From assembly GCF_900143515.1 (NCBI RefSeq), contig NZ_FSQT01000002.1, forward strand, positions 1,923,501 to 1,987,500: DNA of 64,000 nucleotides. The letters run 5' to 3'. The notes beneath the pieces were generated by a model, which saw nothing but the letters and a program-made list of their open reading frames with translations, ran no database searches and was not told where the DNA came from. Positions 53,117-60,530 of the stretch are shown here, piece after piece. This DNA is from Micromonospora cremea. Its GTDB lineage: Bacteria; Actinomycetota; Actinomycetes; Mycobacteriales; Micromonosporaceae. The position numbers and the translations under genes were made by a program. Each line of letters begins with the position of its first letter. Position 1 is the stretch's first letter.

Positions 53117-53659
53117 TTAGTCCTTGATTTGGTACGTCGGGCGGATCACCGCTCGGGCGAGGGTGTGGAACGTGAGGTTGAAGCCGACGTAGGCGGGGCT
53201 GGCGTCGGGGGTCAGGTCGAGACGGTCGACGTCCAGGGCGTGCACCGCGAAGACGTACCGGTGCGGGCGGTCACCGGGGGGCGGAGCGGCGCCGCCGTAG
53301 CCCTGCTCGCCGTAGTCGTTGCGGACCGAGAACGCTCCACCGAGATCCGCGCCCGCCGCGCCACCCGCGCCGCTGGGCAGCTGGGTGACGGCGAGCGGCA
53401 CGTTCACCAGCACCCAGTGCCAGAAGCCGCTGCCGGTCGGCGCGTCGGGGTCGTAGCAGGTCACGGTGAAGCTCTTCGTCTCGGCGGGGAAGTCCGACCA
53501 GGTCAGCTGCGGGGAGACGCTGTCACCCCCCGTGCTGCCATGCGCGTGCCGGGCATCCATCGGCTCGCCGTTCTGCACGTCGTCACTGGTCAGCGTGAAC
53601 GAGGGCACCGTCGGCAGCAGCTCGTACGGGTCCGGGGCGATCGGTCGTTCCAGGGTCAT
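53117..53659 (-). CDS. YbhB/YbcL-type PEBP protein
   Basis: The 180-residue protein belongs to the phosphatidylethanolamine-binding/Raf-kinase-inhibitor-like family. It carries SPQLTWSDFP, the signature TVTCYDPDAPTGSGFWHWVL with VNVP, and a GGAAPPPGDRPHRYVFAVHA ligand-pocket motif. It is cytosolic with unknown ligand. The ATG start is clear and the gene stands alone, convergent with the methyltransferase. Confidence 0.93.
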   Translation of the reverse strand: MTLERPIAPDPYELLPTVPSFTLTSDDVQNGEPMDARHAHGSTGGDSVSPQLTWSDFPAETKSFTVTCYDPDAPTGSGFWHWVLVNVPLAVTQLPSGAGGAAGADLGGAFSVRNDYGEQGYGGAAPPPGDRPHRYVFAVHALDVDRLDLTPDASPAYVGFNLTFHTLARAVIRPTYQIKD

Positions 53660-53798
53660 CGGGACGCGTCCTTCCGGTTTTCGCGGAGATTCCTGCCCCT
53701 TCTTACCCCTTCACGGCCTCTCCGACGACCGGAAAGCGGTAGTGCCGGGTCAACGGCGCTACCGTTGAGTCCGGGCCAACGCTCCACAGGGGGACCTC

Positions 53799-53954
53799 GT
53801 GGCCGGGATCTGGCGGGACTTCGTAGCAGCCGTCTTCACCGCGCTGCGCCGCCGGGACGAGCGGGCCATCGCCGAGGAGCGCCGGCGCGCGATCGAGCGG
53901 CTGGCCGACGAGACGATCCGGGAGAGCCGGCGGGCCACGGACCCACCGGAGTGA
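53799..53954 (+). CDS. Small charged helical protein, hypothetical
   Basis: A 51-residue frame starts at a GTG preceded by AGGGGGA: VAGIWRDFVAAVFTALRRRD, then ERAIAEERRRAIERLADETI and a short tail to the stop at 53954. It predicts a hydrophobic N-terminal turn followed by a long charged helix. Codon use looks coding. No family is recognised; it could equally be a chance frame. Confidence 0.45.
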   Translation: MAGIWRDFVAAVFTALRRRDERAIAEERRRAIERLADETIRESRRATDPPE

Positions 53955-54086
53955 CGGCGGCGAGGGGTACGGGACCAACTGCTGGCGCGTCTCTCCGCGA
54001 CGAAAAGTCAGCCACCGGACTCCGCCGCGCCGCTCGGGTTGCCTGAATGCCGCGAGCGCGGCGTGGCGAGCGATGAAGATGAGGTG

Positions 54087-55307
54087 ATGGGGCGGATCTT
54101 CCGGTCGCGGCCGGTGGTGACCGCAGAGACGCACCGAACGACGCTTTTCGAGATCTTCTTCGATCTGGTGTTCGTCTTCGGCTTCATCCGGGTCACCGAG
54201 TTCATGATCGCACGGCCCGCGCCGGTGACCCTGGTGCAGGGTTTCATCGTTCTCCTGCTGTTGTGGAACTCCTGGCTGGTGTATTCCTGGTTGGGAAACC
54301 AGGCCCGAATCGATGTCGGGCTGATCCGTGCCGGCGTCACCGTCGGGATGGCAGCCGTCTTCCTCGCCGCTCTCGTCATCCCCGACGTGTGGGAATCCGG
54401 ACCGGGAGCGTTGGGACCCCGGCTGATCCTAGTAATGGCCTACATCGTGGTGCGAGTGATCCATCTGGTCCTCTACCACTGGGCAGCGGTGGGCAGTCCA
54501 CGGCTGCTCAGGACCATTCGCGTGTACGCCCTCACCACCCCACTGTCCTGGGTCCCACTGGTCCTTGGTGCCGTGTTCGGCGGCACCGCGCAGATCCTGC
54601 TCTGGACGGCAGCGCTCGTGGTCGACATGGGCGGCGGGGTGGTCGCCTCCGTGCTGAGCGGATGGCCCGTGCGCAGCCCGGGCCACTTCACGGAGCGGCA
54701 CAGCCTCGTGGTGATCATCGCGCTCGGCGAGTCCCTGATCTCGGTGGGCACCGGGGTCGGGGCGGAAATGATGATCCGTGGACCGGTCCTGGTGGCCGCG
54801 CTCCTCACGCTCGCGGCCACGGTCTGCCTGTACTGGCTCTACGCCCGGAGCGCGGCGGCCGCACGGCAGGCGCTGACCATGAATTTCGGCCTGCGACGGG
54901 ATCAGGTGGCCGCCAACGCCTACACCGTTGCCCACTTCCCGCTGATCGCCGGCATCATCTACCTGGCGTTGGGGGTGGAGCAGGTGCTCGCCGGCCTGGC
55001 ACATGACGAGTCCCACGGAACCGACGCCTTGAACTGGATCCCGGCCGTCGCCCTGTTCGGCGGGACGGCCCTCTACCTCGCGGGCAGGGCGACGTTCCTG
55101 AGTTTCAGCGTCCGGTCCGTGCGGCCGTGGCAATTCCTCGCCCCCGGCGTGGCACTGCTGTTACTTCCCGCCGGACGGTATCTGCCCGGTCTGACCGCTC
55201 TCGGCCTGCTCACCACGTTCCTCGTCGTTCTTGTCAGCTACGAGGCGGTGGCCGGACGCGGGCGAGGGCCCGGTGCCCGGTCGGACCCGGAACTCACGGC
55301 CCGATAA
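54087..55307 (+). CDS. LtrA-type (low temperature requirement A) membrane protein
   Basis: This 406-residue protein has 10 to 12 membrane helices and the family's signatures: TLFEIFFDLVFVFGFIRVTE near the N-terminus and HFTERHSLVVIIALGESLIS in the middle. LtrA-family proteins are of unknown transport or stress function. The ATG at 54087 is preferred since the upstream frame starts at a weak TTG. Its end overlaps the convergent dehydrogenase gene by 14 nt. Confidence 0.9.
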   Translation: MGRIFRSRPVVTAETHRTTLFEIFFDLVFVFGFIRVTEFMIARPAPVTLVQGFIVLLLLWNSWLVYSWLGNQARIDVGLIRAGVTVGMAAVFLAALVIPDVWESGPGALGPRLILVMAYIVVRVIHLVLYHWAAVGSPRLLRTIRVYALTTPLSWVPLVLGAVFGGTAQILLWTAALVVDMGGGVVASVLSGWPVRSPGHFTERHSLVVIIALGESLISVGTGVGAEMMIRGPVLVAALLTLAATVCLYWLYARSAAAARQALTMNFGLRRDQVAANAYTVAHFPLIAGIIYLALGVEQVLAGLAHDESHGTDALNWIPAVALFGGTALYLAGRATFLSFSVRSVRPWQFLAPGVALLLLPAGRYLPGLTALGLLTTFLVVLVSYEAVAGRGRGPGARSDPELTAR

Positions 55308-56205
55308 CGACGTTCGCGAGCGGCTCGCCCGCCGCGTACCGCCGGACCTGGTCGACCAGCAGCCGGCGGGCCCGGGGCGCCAACGCGGCGGTCAGGCCAC
55401 CGACGTGCGGGCTGATCAGGACGTTCGGTGCGGACCACAGCGGGTGGTCGGCGGGCAGCGGCTCGGGTTCGGTGACGTCCAGGGCGGCGTGCAGCCGGCC
55501 CGTGCTGAGCTCGGCGAGCAGCGCATCGGTGTCCACCACCCGCCCCCGTGACACGTTCACCAGCAGGGCGCCGTCGGCCATGCTGGCGAGGAAATCCTTG
55601 TTCACCAGGCCCTCGGTCTCCGGGGTCAGCGGCGTGGCCAGGATGACGACATCCGCTTGCGGCACCATCTCCGGAAGATCGGAAACTGGCCGTACGCCGG
55701 GGCGGGGGCTCCGAGCCACCCTGCTGATCTCCACCTCGAACCCAGCGAGCCGGCGCTCGATCGCGGCGCCGATCGAGCCGTACCCGACGATCAGCACCCG
55801 GGCGTCAGCCAGCCCGGTCGACCAACCCGAGACCCAGCGGCCCTCGCCCCCGGCCCGGACGAACTCCGGCAGCCGGCGCCGGGCGGCAAGGGTGAGCGCC
55901 ACGGCCAGCTCGGCGGTGGCCGCGTCGTGCACGCCCCGGCCGTTGGCCAGAGTCAGGCCGGGCCGCAGGTACGGCAGGACATGGTCGTAACCGGCGGTCA
56001 CGGTCTGGACCACCTTGAGCCGGGGCATCCGGGCGATCGGCTCGCAGAAGCGCGGATCGATGATCCCGTACGGAACCGCATAGAACTCGACGTCGTCCAG
56101 ATTTTCGGGCACGGGTCGACTGCCGTCGTACAGCGCGACGTCCAGATCGCCAAGCTCGGCCAATGCGTCGGGGTGAGAGATCAAGTAGCGCACGGCCACA
56201 ATCAT
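55294..56205 (-). CDS. D-2-hydroxyacid dehydrogenase
   Basis: The 303-residue enzyme has the NAD-binding motif VLIVGYGSIGAAIERRL (about residue 140). The catalytic set follows: Arg in LLVNVSRGRVVDTDALL, Glu in LDVTEPEPLP and His in VLISPHVGG. It would interconvert a 2-keto acid and its D-hydroxy acid; the exact substrate is unknown. The ATG at 56205 gives the usual length. Confidence 0.92.
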   Translation of the reverse strand: MIVAVRYLISHPDALAELGDLDVALYDGSRPVPENLDDVEFYAVPYGIIDPRFCEPIARMPRLKVVQTVTAGYDHVLPYLRPGLTLANGRGVHDAATAELAVALTLAARRRLPEFVRAGGEGRWVSGWSTGLADARVLIVGYGSIGAAIERRLAGFEVEISRVARSPRPGVRPVSDLPEMVPQADVVILATPLTPETEGLVNKDFLASMADGALLVNVSRGRVVDTDALLAELSTGRLHAALDVTEPEPLPADHPLWSAPNVLISPHVGGLTAALAPRARRLLVDQVRRYAAGEPLANVVIGP

Positions 56206-56301
56206 GCTGGATCGCCCCGAGCGGGACCGCTCGCCATCCACAGACCCGTCCCCTGGCCGGCGTTTGCGCTGGTCAGGGGGCATTTAAGCTGTTCCGAGGG
56301 G

Positions 56302-56388
56302 CGGAGGGTGTGGGATTCGAACCCACGAAGACATCGCTGCCTTACCGGTTTTCAAGACCAGCGCCATCGGCCACTAGGCGAACCCTCC
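56302..56388 (-). tRNA. tRNA-Ser (anticodon TGA)
   Basis: An 87-nt class II tRNA with acceptor GGAGGGT/ACCCTCC, anticodon arm CTGGTCTTGAAAACCGG (TGA), a long variable arm and T arm GGGTTCGAATCCC. Confidence 0.97.
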
Positions 56389-56570
56389 CGGGCCGCCACC
56401 CGGGGGTGCGCGGCCGTGCCTAGTCTGCCATGGCACCGGGCGCGCGGCCCGGCGTCCCTCCCCGACGGGGCGGCGCAGCGCCGGAACCAACGTCTGGCCG
56501 TCCACAGTGGTAATCGGGACGGGATCGGGTGCGCCTGCGGCCCGCAGTGTCATCGGGTAAGACTGAGCCC

Positions 56571-57548
56571 ATGCGAGCCATCACCATTCCGCAGCCCGGT
56601 GGACCCGACGCGCTGATCTGGGCTGAGGTCCCCGATCCCGAGCCCGGCCCGGGCGAGGTGATCGTGGATGTGCGGGCCGCCGGGGTCAACCGCGCGGACC
56701 TGCTGCAACGGCAGGGGCACTACCCTCCGCCGCCCGGCGCACCTGAATACCTGGGGCTGGAGTGCTCCGGGGTGATCAGCGCGATCGGTCCGGAGGTGAC
56801 CGGGTGGGCGATCGGCCAGCAGGTCTGCGCCCTTCTGGCCGGCGGCGGGTACGCCGAGCGGGTCGCGGTCCCCGCCGGGCAGTTGCTGCCGGTGCCGGCC
56901 GGCGTCGACCTGGTCGACGCTGCGGCGCTGCCCGAGGTGGCCTGCACCGTCTGGTCGAACCTGGTCCCGGTGGGCCGCCTGAACTCGGGCGACACGCTGC
57001 TGGTGCACGGCGGCGGCAGCGGGATCGGCACCTTCGCGATCCAGTTCGGGGCGGCCCTGGGCGCCACGATCCTGGCGACCGCTCGCGCGACCAAGCATTC
57101 CAGGCTGCGCGAACTGGGCGCGGCGCACACGATCGACTACCGGGAGCAGGACTTCGTCGAGGAGGCCCGGCGAGCCACCGACGGCCACGGCGTCGACGTC
57201 ATCCTCGACATCATGGGTGCGGCCTACCTGGGCCGCAACGTCGCCGCGTTGGCCACCGGTGGCCGGCTGGTGGTGATCGGGCTACAGGGTGGACGCAAGG
57301 CCGAACTGGATCTCGGCGCTCTGCTGACCAAGCGAGCCAGCGTTCTGGCGACGAGCCTGCGCGCCCGGCCGCTCACCGAGAAGGCGGAGATCGTCCGGGG
57401 TGTACGGGACGAGGTGTGGCCGTTGATCGAGGCTGGCAGGATCCGGCCGGTGGTGGACCGGCGGCTGCCGATGACCGAGGCGGCCGAGGCGCACCGGCTG
57501 GTCGAGTCGAACGATCACGTTGGCAAGGTGCTGCTCACCGTCGGGTGA
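56571..57548 (+). CDS. NAD(P)H:quinone oxidoreductase, PIG3/zeta-crystallin type
   Basis: The 325-residue protein is a zinc-free medium-chain reductase. It has the MRAITIPQPGGPDALIW start, the GVNRADLLQRQGHYPPPPG motif of PIG3-like quinone oxidoreductases, and the nucleotide motif LVHGGGSGIGTFAIQFGAAL (about residue 145). Reduction of quinones with NADPH in the cytosol is expected. It is convergent with the soxR gene next door, which fits an oxidative-stress setting. Confidence 0.92.
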   Translation: MRAITIPQPGGPDALIWAEVPDPEPGPGEVIVDVRAAGVNRADLLQRQGHYPPPPGAPEYLGLECSGVISAIGPEVTGWAIGQQVCALLAGGGYAERVAVPAGQLLPVPAGVDLVDAAALPEVACTVWSNLVPVGRLNSGDTLLVHGGGSGIGTFAIQFGAALGATILATARATKHSRLRELGAAHTIDYREQDFVEEARRATDGHGVDVILDIMGAAYLGRNVAALATGGRLVVIGLQGGRKAELDLGALLTKRASVLATSLRARPLTEKAEIVRGVRDEVWPLIEAGRIRPVVDRRLPMTEAAEAHRLVESNDHVGKVLLTVG

Positions 57549-57578
57549 CGCCGGGAACCGGGCGGGGCGGGGTGCGCG

Positions 57579-58040
57579 TCAGGCGGACGCGTCGGCCGCC
57601 GGGCGGGGCAGCATCAGGCGGGCGCCGGGTCCCTCGCCGCCGAGGGCGTCACCGGGGTTGTAGAGCGTGCAGCGCTGCAGGGACAGGCAGCCGCAGCCGA
57701 TACAGCCGTCCAGGTCGTCGCGGAGCTTGGTGAGCAGCCGGATCTTCTCGTCCAGCCGACCCCGCCAGCTGGCGGAGAGCCGCGCCCAGTCCTGCGGGCT
57801 GGGCGTACGCGCCTCGGGCAGCGAGTCCAGCGCCGCGCGGATCTCGTCGAGCGAGACGCCGACCTGCTGGGAGATCCGGATGAAGGCGACCCGGCGCAGC
57901 TCGGCGCGGGCGTACCGGCGCTGGTTGCCGCCGGTACGGTCGGCGCGGATCAGACCGAGGCGCTCGTAGTAGCGCAGCGCCGACGGCGCCACGCCCGAGC
58001 GGACGGACAGCTCGCCGATGGTCAGTGAGTCCTGCATCAC
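57579..58040 (-). CDS. soxR: SoxR redox-sensing MerR regulator
   Basis: The 153-residue protein has a MerR helix-turn-helix (TIGELSVRSGVAPSALRYYE) and the SoxR iron-sulfur cluster motif CIGCGCLSLQRC (CX2CXCX5C) near residue 112. In actinomycetes SoxR senses redox-cycling compounds rather than superoxide alone and drives a few genes, often quinone oxidoreductases or transporters. The divergent transketolase genes and the neighbouring quinone oxidoreductase are candidate targets. Confidence 0.95.
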   Translation of the reverse strand: MMQDSLTIGELSVRSGVAPSALRYYERLGLIRADRTGGNQRRYARAELRRVAFIRISQQVGVSLDEIRAALDSLPEARTPSPQDWARLSASWRGRLDEKIRLLTKLRDDLDGCIGCGCLSLQRCTLYNPGDALGGEGPGARLMLPRPAADASA

Positions 58041-58048
58041 CCGGTCCT

Positions 58049-58083
58049 TGAGTTGAAGTGCCCTTCAACTCACAGGCTATCCA
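58049..58083. promoter_or_regulatory. Probable SoxR operator and long-spacer promoter
   Basis: TGAGTTGAAG (58049-58058) and CTTCAACTCA (58063-58072) form a perfect 10-bp inverted repeat between soxR and the transketolase genes. TTGAAG at 58053 and TATCCA at 58078 are 19 bp apart, the long spacer typical of MerR-family promoters. Confidence 0.55.
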
Positions 58084-58084
58084 G

Positions 58085-58792
58085 ATGACGATGACGACTG
58101 CCAACGCGGCCCTGCCGCCGGTGCCGGGGCCGGTGGCCGGCCCGCTGGAGCGGCTACGCGCCGGCCGGGAGTTCGGCGCCAACGTGTACTCGACCATCGA
58201 CGTGCTCTGGGTGCTCTACCACCGCGTCCTGCGAATCACCCCGGAGACCGTCGACGATCCCGAGCGGGACCGGTTCCTGCTCTCCAAGGGGCACGCCGTG
58301 GCCGGCTACTACGCGGTGCTCGCCGCCAAGGGCTTCCTCCCCGCCGGCTGGCTCGACGACCAGGGCGGCCCGGCGAGCCGCCTCGGCGACCACCCGGACC
58401 GGACCCTGGTGCCGGGGGTGGAGATCGGCTCCGGCTCGCTCGGGCACGGCCTCGGCCTGGGCGTGGGCACCGCGCTCGGGCTGCGAGCCCAGGGCCTGCT
58501 CACTCCCCGGGTGTACGTGCTGCTCGGCGACGCCGAACTGGACGAGGGATCGAACCACGAGGCGATCGCGTACGCCGGTGCCACCGGTCTCGGCAGCCTG
58601 ACCGCCGTGGTCGTCGACAACCACTCGGCCACCCACGGTTGGCCGGGCGGCGTGGCGTCCCGGTTCACGGTGAACGGCTGGACCGCTACCACCGTCGACG
58701 GGCACGACCACGAAGCGCTGCACACCGCCCTCACCGGCCAGCACAAGGACCGGCCGCACGTCGTCGTCGCGGTCGTCGAGACGGAGGAGTGA
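58085..58792 (+). CDS. Transketolase N-terminal (TPP-binding) subunit
   Basis: This 235-residue protein is the N-terminal half of a split transketolase: LSKGHAVAGYYAVLAAKG, GSLGHGLGLGVGTALGLRAQ and the thiamine-diphosphate motif VLLGDAELDEGSNHEAIAYA with its downstream N. The C-terminal half follows 2 nt later as a separate gene. Split transketolases often act in special pathways (C7N sugars, secondary metabolism) rather than central pentose metabolism. Start at the first ATG; a leaderless start at 58091 fits the promoter at 58053-58083. Confidence 0.9.
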   Translation: MTMTTANAALPPVPGPVAGPLERLRAGREFGANVYSTIDVLWVLYHRVLRITPETVDDPERDRFLLSKGHAVAGYYAVLAAKGFLPAGWLDDQGGPASRLGDHPDRTLVPGVEIGSGSLGHGLGLGVGTALGLRAQGLLTPRVYVLLGDAELDEGSNHEAIAYAGATGLGSLTAVVVDNHSATHGWPGGVASRFTVNGWTATTVDGHDHEALHTALTGQHKDRPHVVVAVVETEE

Positions 58793-58794
58793 CA

Positions 58795-59697
58795 ATGCGG
58801 GACGTCTTCACCGATACCACCACGGAGTTGCTGACCGAGGATCCGCGTACCGCGCTGGTGCTCGCCGACATCTCCGCCGCCGCGTTCGCCCCGGCCGCCG
58901 CGCGGCATCCGGAGCGGGTGCTCAATGTCGGCATCCGGGAGCAACTGATGGTCGGGGTGGCCGGCGGGCTCGCCCTCACCGGCCTGCGGCCGATCGTGCA
59001 CAGCTACGCGCCGTTCCTGGTCGAGCGGGCGTACGAGCAGCTCAAGTTGGACCTGGACCACCAGGACGCGACCGCGGTACTGGTCGGCGTCGGAGCCTCG
59101 TACGACCGCGCGGCAGCCGGCCGGACGCACCTGTCCCCGGCGGACGTGTCACTGATCGACACCCTGCACGGCTGGACGGTGCACGTCCCCGGCCACCCGG
59201 CCGAGGTGCCCGCGCTGCTGCGGGACGCGGTGGCTGGCGACGGCTCGGCGTACCTGCGGCTCTCGGTACTGCAGAACGACCGGCCACACGGCGGCGACGG
59301 CTCGCTCACCGTGGTGCGTGATGCCGGGCCTGGGGCCCCGCTGCTGGTGGCGGTCGGACCGGTGCTGGACGCGGCGCTGGCCGCGGTCGCCGACCTGCCG
59401 GTCACCGTGGCCTACACCCACCGGCCGCGACCGTTCGACACCGTCGGGCTGCGGGCACTGGCGGGAACCGAGGTGATCCTGGTCGAGCCGTACCTGGTCG
59501 GCACGTCCAGCCGGGTGGTGTCGGCGGCACTGGTGGACCGGCCACATCGGCTGCTGGCCCTCGGGGTGGGGAGGGAGGATCTGCGCCGTTACGGTTCGCC
59601 GGAGGACCACAACCGGTGGCACGAGCTGGACAGCGTCGGCCTGCGCCGTTCGGTCGACGCTTTCCTGACCGGGGCGCTGCTGGCTGCCGGCCGCTGA
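58795..59697 (+). CDS. Transketolase C-terminal (pyrimidine-binding) subunit
   Basis: The 300-residue protein carries the pyrimidine-binding domain: RVLNVGIREQLMVGVAGGLA includes the catalytic Glu, and RPIVHSYAPFLVERAYEQLK follows. A C-terminal transketolase domain comes after it. The ATG follows GGAGGAG, 2 nt after the first subunit's stop, so the two form one enzyme. The gene ends 4 nt from the convergent glycosyltransferase. Confidence 0.92.
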   Translation: MRDVFTDTTTELLTEDPRTALVLADISAAAFAPAAARHPERVLNVGIREQLMVGVAGGLALTGLRPIVHSYAPFLVERAYEQLKLDLDHQDATAVLVGVGASYDRAAAGRTHLSPADVSLIDTLHGWTVHVPGHPAEVPALLRDAVAGDGSAYLRLSVLQNDRPHGGDGSLTVVRDAGPGAPLLVAVGPVLDAALAAVADLPVTVAYTHRPRPFDTVGLRALAGTEVILVEPYLVGTSSRVVSAALVDRPHRLLALGVGREDLRRYGSPEDHNRWHELDSVGLRRSVDAFLTGALLAAGR

Positions 59698-59701
59698 GCG
59701 G

Positions 59702-60406
59702 TCAGCGAGCCGGTGTGCTGGGGCGGCGGCGGGCGCGTTCCCGGCCGAGGATCCAGATCGCCTCGACGCCGTCCTTCCAGGTGATCTTCTTGCCCTCTTC
59801 CCGGCCACGCGCCCGGTAGCTGATCGGCACCTCGTACGGCCGGATCCGGCGGCGCAGCAGCTTGCCGGTCACCTCGGCCTCCATGCCGAAGCCGCGCGAG
59901 CGCACCTCGAGCGATCGGTAGAGCGCCACCGGCATCAGCTTGAAGCAGGTCTCCAGGTCGCCGATGTACGAGTTGAACAGCACGTTCGCCGCCATCGTGA
60001 CGCCCTTGTTGCCCATCACGTACCAGAAGCTGTAGGCGCTGTGGCTGCCGAAGGTGCGATTGCCGTAAACCACCGTGGCCCGCCCGTCGAGCACCGGGTC
60101 GAGCAGCTTGGGGATGTCCTGTGGGTCGTACTCGAGGTCGGCGTCGAGGATGACCATGTAGTCGCCCTCGGCGCTGTCCACCGCCGTCTTGATGGCCGCG
60201 CCCTTGCCGGCGTTGCGCTGGTGAGTGATGACCCGCAGGCGGGCGTCGTCGGCGCGACCGAGGACCTCGCTGGTGCCGTCCCGGCTGCCGTCGTCGACCA
60301 CGACCAACTCGATCTCGCAGGGATAGTCCACTGCCAATGCCTGTTTGAGGGCATCCGCGATGCGTTCTTCCTCGTTGTAAACCGGCATGAGGATCGAGAG
60401 CTTCAC
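59702..60406 (-). CDS. Family 2 glycosyltransferase, dolichyl-phosphate-mannose-synthase-like
   Basis: This 234-residue GT2 enzyme has VKLSILMPVYNEEERIADAL at its start, VVVDDGSRDGTSEVL, the metal-binding DxD in VILDADLEYDP and a C-terminal YRARGREEGKKITWKDG loop typical of polyprenyl-phosphate sugar transferases. It would load a sugar onto a lipid carrier at the membrane. The divergent GT-C gene at 60531 is a natural user of that product. I chose the GTG at 60406 with GGAG 8 nt upstream. Confidence 0.92.
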   Translation of the reverse strand: MKLSILMPVYNEEERIADALKQALAVDYPCEIELVVVDDGSRDGTSEVLGRADDARLRVITHQRNAGKGAAIKTAVDSAEGDYMVILDADLEYDPQDIPKLLDPVLDGRATVVYGNRTFGSHSAYSFWYVMGNKGVTMAANVLFNSYIGDLETCFKLMPVALYRSLEVRSRGFGMEAEVTGKLLRRRIRPYEVPISYRARGREEGKKITWKDGVEAIWILGRERARRRPSTPAR

Positions 60407-60530
60407 GGAAATCTCCACGGTGGCGACAATACGTCCGCCATAGCCTAACCTCTCTGGCCAGCCGAACGCCGGCCACCACCGCCGGGCAGTCGGCGTGGCG
60501 ACTTCAGCCGGATGGTGTTTACTTCCCGCC

